Shown piece by piece: positions 1 to 6,377 of a stretch of DNA of 8,992 bases (within the stretch, counting starts at the first letter, position 1; every line of letters starts with the position of its first letter). Position numbers and translations under genes: made by a program. The notes beneath the pieces were generated by a model. That model did not search any database. It was given only the letters and a program-made list of their open reading frames with translations, and had not been told where the DNA came from. The DNA comes from an uncultured Micromonospora sp. (lineage in GTDB: Bacteria > Actinomycetota > Actinomycetes > Mycobacteriales > Micromonosporaceae). The stretch is from contig CALGAM010000150.1 in the NCBI GenBank assembly GCA_937951935.1, forward strand, positions 1 through 8,992, given 5' to 3'.

Positions 1-1
1 G

Positions 2-1804
2 CCGGCCGCGGTGAGCGGGCCGGACGGAAGCCTCGACCGGGAGACCCTCGTGCGGCAGGCCGACCGGCTCGGTCGGCTGCTGCGGTCCCGGGGTGTCGCA
101 CCGGACACCCCGGTCGGACTCTGCCTGGAACGGGGCGTGGCGCTGCTGGTCGGCGTCCTCGGGATCTGGCGGGCCGGTGCCGGCTACCTTCCGCTGGACC
201 CGACCCTGCCGGTCGACCGGCTGCGCTACCTGCTGGCCGACTCGGGTGCCCGGGCGGTGGTGACCCAGCGGGCCGTCGCCGAACGGCTGCGCGACGTGCT
301 GGCCGACGTACCCGTGCTGGTCTGCCTGGACGCGGACGACAACGACGGCGACGGGTCGGGGACCGAGTCGGTGGACCTCGTGACACCGCGGCCGGACGGG
401 TTGGCCTACCTCATCTACACCTCCGGCTCCACCGGCCGCCCGAAGGGGGTCGCGGTCCCGCACCGGGCCGTGCTCAACCTGGTCGCCTCGTTCCACGACG
501 ACCTGGGACTGACCCCGCAGGACCGGTTCGCCGCGGTCACCACGCTCTCCTTCGACATCTCCGTGCTGGAACTGCTGGTGCCGCTGGTCGGCGGCGTGCC
601 GCTGACCATCGTCGGCTCCGACGAGGTGGCCGACGGCGCGGCCCTGCGCCGGCGACTGGAGTCCGCGCAGATCACCGCGATGCAGGCCACCCCGGCGACC
701 TGGCGGATGCTGCTGGCCGCCGGCGGCGTACCCGACCGCCTGCGGGTGCGGCTCTGCGGCGGCGAGGCGCTTCCGCGCGACCTGGCCGACGCCCTGCTCG
801 CCGACGGCGCGACAGTGTGGAACTGCTACGGCCCCACCGAGACCACCGTCTGGTCCACCGCCGGACCGGTGGCCCCGGCGCCGGCCCCGATCGACCTCGG
901 CACCCCGATCGCCAACACCGAGGTCTACGTGCTGGACCGGGCCGGCCAGCCGGTGCCGGTCGGGGTGGTCGGCGAGGTGTACATCGGCGGCCTGGGGGTG
1001 GTCCGCGGCTACCACGGCCGTCCCGGGCTCACCGCCGAGCGGTTCGTGCCGGACCCGTTCAGCGGCCGGCCCGGGGCCCGGCTCTACGCCACCGGAGACC
1101 TCGCCAGGCGGCGTGCCGACGGGCGGCTGGAGTACCTGGGTCGGACCGACCACCAGGTGAAGGTACGCGGCCACCGGATCGAGCTGGGCGAGATCGAGGA
1201 GGTGCTGCGGGAGCACGAGGCGGTCGCCGAGGCGGTGGTCCACGCCTGGACCTCCGACGACGACACCCGTCTGGTCGGCTACCTGGTGCCCGCCGGCGAG
1301 GCGCCCGCCGACCTGCCGTCGACACTGCGCGAGTGGCTCGCCCGCCGGCTCCCCGGCTACATGGTGCCGGCCGCCCTGGTGCCGCTGCCCGCCCTGCCGC
1401 GCAACGCCAACGGCAAGGTCGACCGGGCCGCGCTGCCGGCGCCGGACTGGCGGGCGGTCGGGGGTGCCACCCACACCGCGCCGCGTACCCCGGTCGAGGA
1501 GGTGCTGGCCGAGATCTGGGCTGAGGTGCTGGGGCTGGACCAGGTCGGCGTGCACGACGACTTCTTCGCCCTCGGCGGCCACTCCCTGCTCGGCACCCAG
1601 GTGGTCAGTCGCGTCGGCGCGGCGTTCGAGCTGGAGGTGCCGATCCGGGTGCTGTTCGAGGCGCCGACCGTCGCCGCGATGGCCGAGGCGCTGACCGCGC
1701 TGGAGCCGGAGCCCGGCCAGGTGGAAACGGTCGCACGGCTGCGCCGTGAGGTGGCCGGGATGTCCACCGAGGACCTGCGGAACCTGCTTGAGGAGTCGTC
1801 GTGA
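2..1804 (+). CDS. NRPS, C-terminal A-T portion (5' partial), predicted glycine-activating
   Basis: Activates an amino acid as its AMP ester and loads it on the phosphopantetheine arm of its own carrier domain. The frame is open from base 2. A GTG at 11 is not the start, because A-domain sequence already runs through it, so the gene begins upstream. Counting that GTG as residue 1: A3 YTSGSTGRPKG at 136-146, A4 FDIS at 181-184, A5 NCYGPTE at 271-277, A7 YATGDLARR at 359-367, A8 at 377-396, A10 lysine K469, then a T domain with LGGHSLL at 521-527 and attachment Ser525. Aligning with GrsA gives pocket residues D182, I183, L186, Q225, L248, G250, C272, V280, W281, K469. This is very near the known Gly code DILQLGLIWK. 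The last 25 residues form a short charged tail ending in LLEESS, which may dock the next protein. No C domain is visible. One may lie upstream, or the protein may be a free-standing A-T of about 620-640 residues. The stop overlaps the next start by 4 bp. Confidence 0.95.
   Translation, partial: PAAVSGPDGSLDRETLVRQADRLGRLLRSRGVAPDTPVGLCLERGVALLVGVLGIWRAGAGYLPLDPTLPVDRLRYLLADSGARAVVTQRAVAERLRDVLADVPVLVCLDADDNDGDGSGTESVDLVTPRPDGLAYLIYTSGSTGRPKGVAVPHRAVLNLVASFHDDLGLTPQDRFAAVTTLSFDISVLELLVPLVGGVPLTIVGSDEVADGAALRRRLESAQITAMQATPATWRMLLAAGGVPDRLRVRLCGGEALPRDLADALLADGATVWNCYGPTETTVWSTAGPVAPAPAPIDLGTPIANTEVYVLDRAGQPVPVGVVGEVYIGGLGVVRGYHGRPGLTAERFVPDPFSGRPGARLYATGDLARRRADGRLEYLGRTDHQVKVRGHRIELGEIEEVLREHEAVAEAVVHAWTSDDDTRLVGYLVPAGEAPADLPSTLREWLARRLPGYMVPAALVPLPALPRNANGKVDRAALPAPDWRAVGGATHTAPRTPVEEVLAEIWAEVLGLDQVGVHDDFFALGGHSLLGTQVVSRVGAAFELEVPIRVLFEAPTVAAMAEALTALEPEPGQVETVARLRREVAGMSTEDLRNLLEESS
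413..451 (+). repeat. A3-motif DNA shared by the two A domains
   Basis: These 39 bp, coding for the A3 core (YTSGSTG.PKG), match 3748-3786 with two mismatches, including 23 identical bases. They are long direct repeats about 3.3 kb apart inside two co-transcribed NRPS genes. Protein constraint explains most of the likeness. Confidence 0.6.
1031..1060 (+). repeat. A6-region DNA shared by the two A domains
   Basis: These 30 bp coding for TAERFVPDPF differ from 4405-4434 by a single silent base. A further 20-bp exact match in the A8 region lies at 1173-1192 and 4544-4563. Confidence 0.6.
1790..1803 (+). promoter_or_regulatory. RBS and overlapping GTGA start of the second NRPS
   Basis: GAGGAG at 1790-1795 lies five bases before the GTG at 1801-1803 and is encoded by the last Glu codons of the upstream gene. 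GTGA at 1801-1804 contains both this start and the upstream TGA stop. This favours GTG 1801 as the true start and suggests translational coupling, which would help keep the two partner proteins in equal amounts. Confidence 0.7.
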
Positions 1805-4800
1805 CGAGGCCGACCGGCACCGAGGCCGACGAGCGGGAGCGGATGATCCGGGAACTGCTCGCGCGGCGGGGGGTGGCGCGCCGTCCCACCGGGATCCCCC
1901 GCCGGGCGCCGGACGCCCGGGTGCCGCTCTCACCGTTGCAGGAAGGGCTGTGGTATCTCGACAGTCTCGACCCGGGAAACCCGGCGTACGTCCTGTACAT
2001 CGCCGTTCGGCTGAGCGGGCGGGTGGACCTGGCGGCGCTGCGCGGGGCCGTCGCCGCGGTGGTGGCCCGGCACGAGGCGCTGCGGACCGCGGTCGTGGCC
2101 CGCGCCGGCGTCCCCGAGCAGGTGGTGCTCGACCACGTCGACTGCGACGTCACCGTCGACGACCTCACCGACCGGCCGGCCGACACCCGTGAGCAGGCCG
2201 CCGTCGCGCTCGTCCAGGCCGAGGTCGAGACCGGGTTCGACCTGGACCGGGCACCGTTGATGCGGGTGCGCCTGATCCGCCTCGACGAGGCCGAACACGT
2301 GCTCGCGCTGTGCCTGCACCACATCGTCGCCGACGAGCGGTCACTCGGCATCGTGCTCGGCGAGATCCTGACCGGGTACCAGCGGATCCAGGCCGGCGGC
2401 CCGCCCCCACCCCCGCCGACGGCACAGTTCCCGGACTACGTCCTCTGGCAGCGCGCCGCCCTCGGCGGCCGGGCCGACGAGCTGCGCCGGTTCTGGGCCG
2501 CCCGACTCGCCGACGCCCAGGTCCTGGAGCTACCCACCGACCGCCCCCGCCCGCCGGTGCAGACCTTCGCCGGCGCGACCGCCCCGTTCACCCTCGCCGC
2601 CGAGTTGACCGCCGCGGTGGACGCACTGGCCCGGCGGGCCGGGGTGACCCGATTCATGATCGTGATGACCGCGGTGCAGGTGGTACTCAGCCGCTGGAGC
2701 GGCCAGTCCGACATCTGCGTCGGGTCGCCCGTCGCCACCCGGTCCATCCCGGAGTCCCAGGAGATCGTCGGTCTGCTGGTCAACAGCGTCGTGTTCCGCA
2801 CCGACCTGTCGGGTGACCCGACCCTCGCCGAGGCCCTCGACCGGGTGCGGCGCACCTGCGTCGAGGCGCTGGCGCACGCCGAGCTGCCCCTGCACGAGGT
2901 GGTCGGACTGGCCGGACAGCCGCGCGACCCGAGCCGGAACCCGCTGTTCCAGGTGATGTGCGTGGTCAACCCGACCACCCGGGTCGCCGGAACGGGCGGG
3001 CTGGCCGTCCGGCCGGTGAACGTCGGCCGACGCACCTCCCGGCTCGACCTGACCGTCATGGTCTACGAGACCGATCCGGCGCTGAGCGGGCTGGTCGACT
3101 ACAACACCGACCTGTTCGACGCGCAGACCATCCGCCGGTTCATCGACCGGCTGCGACAGGTGCTGCACGCGCTCACCGCGGATCCGCACCGCCGTCTGTC
3201 CGAACTCGACGTCATCGGCCCTGCCGAGCGGCGGGAACTGGCTGCCTGGAGCGGCACCGACCGCGACCACGCGCCGGCGGCGACCCTCACCGACCTGATC
3301 CGGGCCCGGGCGGCGGCCGACCCGGACGCGCCCGCGGTGCTGGCCGCGGACCGCTCCGCCCCCGTCCTGAGCTACGGCGAACTGGACAGCCGCGCCGACC
3401 GGCTCGCCCGGCTGCTGCGGGCCGCCGGCGTGGGCCCGGAGGTGCCGGTCGGGCTGGCCCTGCCCCCCGGCCCGGCGGCCGTGGTGGCGATCGTCGGCAT
3501 CCTCAGGGCCGGCGGGGCGTACCTGCCGATGGATCCCGCGAACCCCGCCGCCCGGCTGGAGGCGCTGCTCGACGACGCCCGGGCTCCGCTGACCGTCACC
3601 GCCCCGGCCCACGCCGGGCGGTTCGCCGGGCGTGCCGTGCTGGTGGTCGACGAGCTGACCGGCCTGCCGGTCGATTCCGGTGCCGTCCCGGACGCACCGC
3701 CCGACGGCGGGCTGCCCGCCGGACACCCGGACCAGCTCGCCTACGTGATCTACACCTCCGGCTCCACCGGCACCCCGAAGGGGGTCATGGTCAGCCACCG
3801 CAGCGCGGTCAACCTGGCCCGCGCCTTCGTGGAACTGCACGACATCAGACCCGGCGACCGGCTGCTGATGCTGCCCCCGCTCAGCTTCGACGCCTCGGTC
3901 GGCGACCTGTTTCCGGCCCTGATCAGCGGGGCGACGCTGGTCACCCACGGCCGCCCCGCCGAACTGACCGGCCCGGAGCTGCTGCGGCTCGCCGCCGAAC
4001 ACGGCATCACCATGGTGGACACGGCCGTGGCACTGTGGACCCGCTGGGTGGCCGACCTGGCCGACCAGCCACCCCGGACCGACACCCCGCTGCGGGTGCT
4101 GATGGTCGGTGGCGAGGCCGCGCCGACCTCGGCGGTGCGGGGCTGGGTCCGGGCCACCGGGGGTGGGATTCGCGTCTACAACCACTACGGGCCGACCGAG
4201 GCGACGGTCTGCGCCACCACGTACGCCACGGTGGACGCCGCGGAGCTGCCCGGCCTGAACCACCTGCCGATCGGTCGCCCGCTGCCCGGCGTGCGGGTCC
4301 ACGTGCTCGACGCCGCGCTGCGGCCGGTACCGGTCGGGGTGCCCGGCGAGCTGTACGTCGGGGGTGCCGCCCCGGCCCGGGGCTACCTCGGGGCCCCCAA
4401 GGCCACCGCCGAGCGGTTCGTGCCGGATCCGTTCGGTGCGCCCGGGGCGCGGCTGTACCGCACCGGCGACCTGGCCCGCTGGCGCTCGGACGGCACGCTG
4501 GAGTTCCTCGGGCGTACCGACCGGCAGGTGAAGATCCGCGGTTACCGGATCGAGCTGGGCGAGGTGGAGGCGGCCTGCGCCGACCAGCCCGGGGTGGCCC
4601 GGGCCGCGGTGGTCGCCCGTGACGACGGCCGGGGCCCCCGGCTCGTCGCCTACCTGGTGCCGGCGGCCGGTGCCGACGCCCCGGACCCGGCCGACATCCG
4701 GGGTGCGCTGCGGCGCCGGCTTCCCGAACACCTGGTCCCGTCCGCGTTCGTGGTGCTGCCGGAGCTGCCGCTCACCCCGCACGGGAAGCTCGACCAGGCC

Positions 4801-6336
4801 GCGCTGCCGGCCCCGGACGAGCACGCCCGGGCGGTCGAGTACGTCCCGCCCCGCACCCCGACCGAGCGCGCGCTGGCGGCCATCTGGGCCGACCTGCTCG
4901 GCGTCGACCGGGTCGGCGCCCACGACAGTTTCGCCGACCTGGGCGGGCACTCACTGCTGGCCGGCCCGATGATCGCCCGGGTCGGCGCCGACCTCGGCGT
5001 CGAACTGCCGGTGCGGGCGTTGTTCGACGCCCCGGACCTGGCCGGACTCGCCGAACGGATCGACCGGTACCGTGCCGGCGAACCGGCGTCGGGCTCCGGC
5101 ACGCCGGCCCGCGCCGGCGGACCGGCGTCGGACGTCGAGGCCCGGGCCCGCGCCGACGCGGTGCTGCCGGACGACCTGCCGGTGCCCAACGGCGACCCCG
5201 CGGCCGTCCCGGAGGCGGTCCTGGTGACCGGGGCGACCGGATTCCTCGGTGCCCACCTGGTCGCCGACTGGCTCGCGCACGGTACCGCCCGGCTGCACTG
5301 CCTGGTCCGCGCCGACACCCCCGCCGCCGCGCTCGCGCGGGTCGCCGACAACCTCCGACGGTACGGGCTGTGGCGGGACGAGTACACCGACCGGCTGGTC
5401 GGGGTCCCCGGTGACCTGGGCGAACCGGCCCTCGGACTGAGCCGGCGCGACTTCGAGGCCCTGGCCGACAGTGTGGACGCGGTGCTGCACAACGGCGGGC
5501 TGGTCAACTTCCTCCACCCGTACCAGCGGCTGCGCCCGGCCAACGTCCTCGGCACGCGGGAGGTGCTGCGGCTGGCCGGCACCGGTCGTCCGTCCGCCGT
5601 CCACCTGGTCTCCACCCTCGGGGTGTTCCTCACCCCGGCCCGGACCGGCACGGTGGTGCGGGAGCGGGACGCGCCCGACGACTGCGCCGGGCTCGGCGAC
5701 GGCTACAACGCGACCAAGTGGGCGGCGGACGCGCTGGCCCGGGCGGCCCGCGAGCGCGGCCTGCGGGTGAGCGTGTACCGACCGGCCCGGATCACCGGGC
5801 ACTCCCGCACCGGTGTCGGCAACGCCGACGACTACTTCAGCCGCCTGCTCAAGACGTTCGTGCAGCTCGGCGCGGTACCGGAGATCGTCGACGACGAGGC
5901 GGACCTCGCCCCGGTCGACTACGTCGCGGCGGGGATCGGGTGGCTGTCCCGGCAGCCGGACCGGCTCGGCGGTGACTTCCACTTCTACAACAACCGCACG
6001 ATCTCCTTCCCGGACCTGGCGGCGGCACTCACCGACTTCGGCTATCCGGTCACGGTGCTGCCCTACGAACGCTGGCGGGCCGCCCTGCTGGCCCGGCCCG
6101 ACGCGGCCCTGGCGCCGTTCGCACCGCTGTTCGGGCCGGTGCCGCCGCGTCGGACCCAGCCGACGTTCGACTGCACCGTGACCGAGACGGCACTGGCGTC
6201 GGCCGGGCTGGTCTGCCCACCGGCCGACGCCGACCTGATCCACACCTACCTCGCCTGGTACGTCCAGACCGGATTCCTCGACCCACCGGCCCGGCGTCCC
6301 GGCGTCCCCACCCCGAGCGAAGGCGGTACATCATGA
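1801..6336 (+). CDS. NRPS, C-A-T-R module with terminal thioester reductase
   Basis: Complete 1511-residue termination module. Residues 1-40 are a charged lead-in with a short helix-like stretch (ERERMIRELLARRGV), a candidate docking segment. The condensation domain spans about 41-470: SPLQEGLWYL at 44-53, HHIVADE at 173-179 with catalytic His174, DYVLWQR at 212-218, and VGLLVNSVVFRTDL at 323-336. It looks like an L-donor (LCL) type, fitting an achiral Gly donor. The A domain spans about 490-1005: A3 at 651-661, A5 NHYGPTE at 794-800, A8 at 904-923, Lys996. Its pocket is D697, A698, G701, D740, M768, G770, H795, V803, C804, K996. I cannot assign this code, but D-A and V-C-K are shared with Phe/Tyr codes. 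The T domain is at about 1020-1088 with Ser1051. After a Gly/Ala/Pro linker (1091-1116), the R domain spans about 1138-1495: GATGFLG at 1144-1150 (Rossmann), Arg1170 (NADPH phosphate), Ser-Thr 1271-1272, and catalytic Tyr1302 and Lys1306 (YxxxK). There is no thioesterase, so release should give an aldehyde, or an alcohol after a second reduction. The C-domain motif ends in Asp-Glu, not the usual Asp-Gly. A six-proline run sits at 201-206. Confidence 0.95.
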   Translation: MTRPTGTEADERERMIRELLARRGVARRPTGIPRRAPDARVPLSPLQEGLWYLDSLDPGNPAYVLYIAVRLSGRVDLAALRGAVAAVVARHEALRTAVVARAGVPEQVVLDHVDCDVTVDDLTDRPADTREQAAVALVQAEVETGFDLDRAPLMRVRLIRLDEAEHVLALCLHHIVADERSLGIVLGEILTGYQRIQAGGPPPPPPTAQFPDYVLWQRAALGGRADELRRFWAARLADAQVLELPTDRPRPPVQTFAGATAPFTLAAELTAAVDALARRAGVTRFMIVMTAVQVVLSRWSGQSDICVGSPVATRSIPESQEIVGLLVNSVVFRTDLSGDPTLAEALDRVRRTCVEALAHAELPLHEVVGLAGQPRDPSRNPLFQVMCVVNPTTRVAGTGGLAVRPVNVGRRTSRLDLTVMVYETDPALSGLVDYNTDLFDAQTIRRFIDRLRQVLHALTADPHRRLSELDVIGPAERRELAAWSGTDRDHAPAATLTDLIRARAAADPDAPAVLAADRSAPVLSYGELDSRADRLARLLRAAGVGPEVPVGLALPPGPAAVVAIVGILRAGGAYLPMDPANPAARLEALLDDARAPLTVTAPAHAGRFAGRAVLVVDELTGLPVDSGAVPDAPPDGGLPAGHPDQLAYVIYTSGSTGTPKGVMVSHRSAVNLARAFVELHDIRPGDRLLMLPPLSFDASVGDLFPALISGATLVTHGRPAELTGPELLRLAAEHGITMVDTAVALWTRWVADLADQPPRTDTPLRVLMVGGEAAPTSAVRGWVRATGGGIRVYNHYGPTEATVCATTYATVDAAELPGLNHLPIGRPLPGVRVHVLDAALRPVPVGVPGELYVGGAAPARGYLGAPKATAERFVPDPFGAPGARLYRTGDLARWRSDGTLEFLGRTDRQVKIRGYRIELGEVEAACADQPGVARAAVVARDDGRGPRLVAYLVPAAGADAPDPADIRGALRRRLPEHLVPSAFVVLPELPLTPHGKLDQAALPAPDEHARAVEYVPPRTPTERALAAIWADLLGVDRVGAHDSFADLGGHSLLAGPMIARVGADLGVELPVRALFDAPDLAGLAERIDRYRAGEPASGSGTPARAGGPASDVEARARADAVLPDDLPVPNGDPAAVPEAVLVTGATGFLGAHLVADWLAHGTARLHCLVRADTPAAALARVADNLRRYGLWRDEYTDRLVGVPGDLGEPALGLSRRDFEALADSVDAVLHNGGLVNFLHPYQRLRPANVLGTREVLRLAGTGRPSAVHLVSTLGVFLTPARTGTVVRERDAPDDCAGLGDGYNATKWAADALARAARERGLRVSVYRPARITGHSRTGVGNADDYFSRLLKTFVQLGAVPEIVDDEADLAPVDYVAAGIGWLSRQPDRLGGDFHFYNNRTISFPDLAAALTDFGYPVTVLPYERWRAALLARPDAALAPFAPLFGPVPPRRTQPTFDCTVTETALASAGLVCPPADADLIHTYLAWYVQTGFLDPPARRPGVPTPSEGGTS
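3748..3786 (+). repeat. A3-motif DNA, second copy
   Basis: Partner of the repeat at 413-451, in the A domain of the C-A-T-R protein. The mismatches fall at the variable residue of the motif (Arg in the first copy, Thr here). Confidence 0.6.
4405..4434 (+). repeat. A6-region DNA, second copy
   Basis: Partner of 1031-1060, with one silent C-to-T difference in the Asp codon of VPDPF. Confidence 0.6.
6319..6323 (+). promoter_or_regulatory. Shine-Dalgarno-like site before the 14-codon ORF
   Basis: GAAGG lies nine bases before the ATG at 6333, inside the 3' end of the NRPS gene. It could serve the small ORF at 6333 or have no role, since such purine runs arise by chance. Confidence 0.3.
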
Positions 6337-6377
6337 TCGAACGACGCCCAGCCCCGGCTCGGTGGAGGTCGGCATGA
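6333..6377 (+). CDS. possible 14-codon coupling ORF (MIERRPAPARWRSA)
   Basis: A 14-codon ORF fills the gap between the NRPS and the transporter. Its ATG overlaps the NRPS stop as ATGA (6333-6336), and its TGA overlaps the transporter start as ATGA (6374-6377). A GAAGG site lies nine bases upstream. The peptide is basic (four Arg) and matches nothing I know. The most sensible role is mechanical: ribosomes finishing the NRPS could restart here and be carried to the transporter start. It could also be coincidence, because GC-rich gaps of this size are often open and ATGA overlaps are common in actinomycete operons. No function is claimed for the peptide. Confidence 0.25.
   Translation: MIERRPAPARWRSA
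6364..6369 (+). promoter_or_regulatory. RBS deciding the transporter start at ATG 6374
   Basis: GGAGGT at 6364-6369 lies four bases before ATG 6374. The alternative in-frame GTG at 6362 sits on top of this site and has no ribosome binding site of its own at a good distance, so ATG 6374 is preferred. Confidence 0.7.

Noticed and set aside
11..13. GTG at 11 as the start of the first NRPS gene
   Set aside because: A-domain sequence continues upstream of it (Pro-Ala-Ala before the Val), and a complete A domain needs at least some 20 more residues.
2958..4622. 554-residue + strand ORF in another frame inside the second NRPS gene
   Set aside because: Arg/Gly/Pro/Ala-rich shadow of GC-rich coding DNA. 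The other frame holds clear NRPS motifs throughout.
5082..5131. 11-bp direct repeat (5082-5092 and 5121-5131) in the T-R linker
   Set aside because: A short GC-rich repeat coding for a flexible Ala/Ser/Gly/Pro linker. It is expected by chance in such composition.
2530..6243. Two very long antisense ORFs (4950 down to 2530, and 6243 down to 4951) in one reverse frame, broken only at 4951-4953
   Set aside because: They lie in codon register with the NRPS gene. The reverse frame stays open because the sense strand almost never uses TCA, CTA or TTA; the single break is the TCA codon of the carrier-domain serine. The translated products are low-complexity Gly/Arg/Gln/Val with no family motif. A useful by-product is that the sense strand has no TTA (bldA-type) codon across this stretch.
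2..6336. Assignment as a pyrrolobenzodiazepine NRPS pair (A-T for anthranilate plus C-A-T-R)
   Set aside because: The domain layout fits, but the first A domain keeps the Asp that binds an alpha-amino group and reads as glycine. It is kept only as an alternative because the start of the first gene is outside the window.
6362..6364. GTG at 6362 as the transporter start
   Set aside because: It overlaps the GGAGGT ribosome binding site that properly serves ATG 6374, and it would add only four residues.
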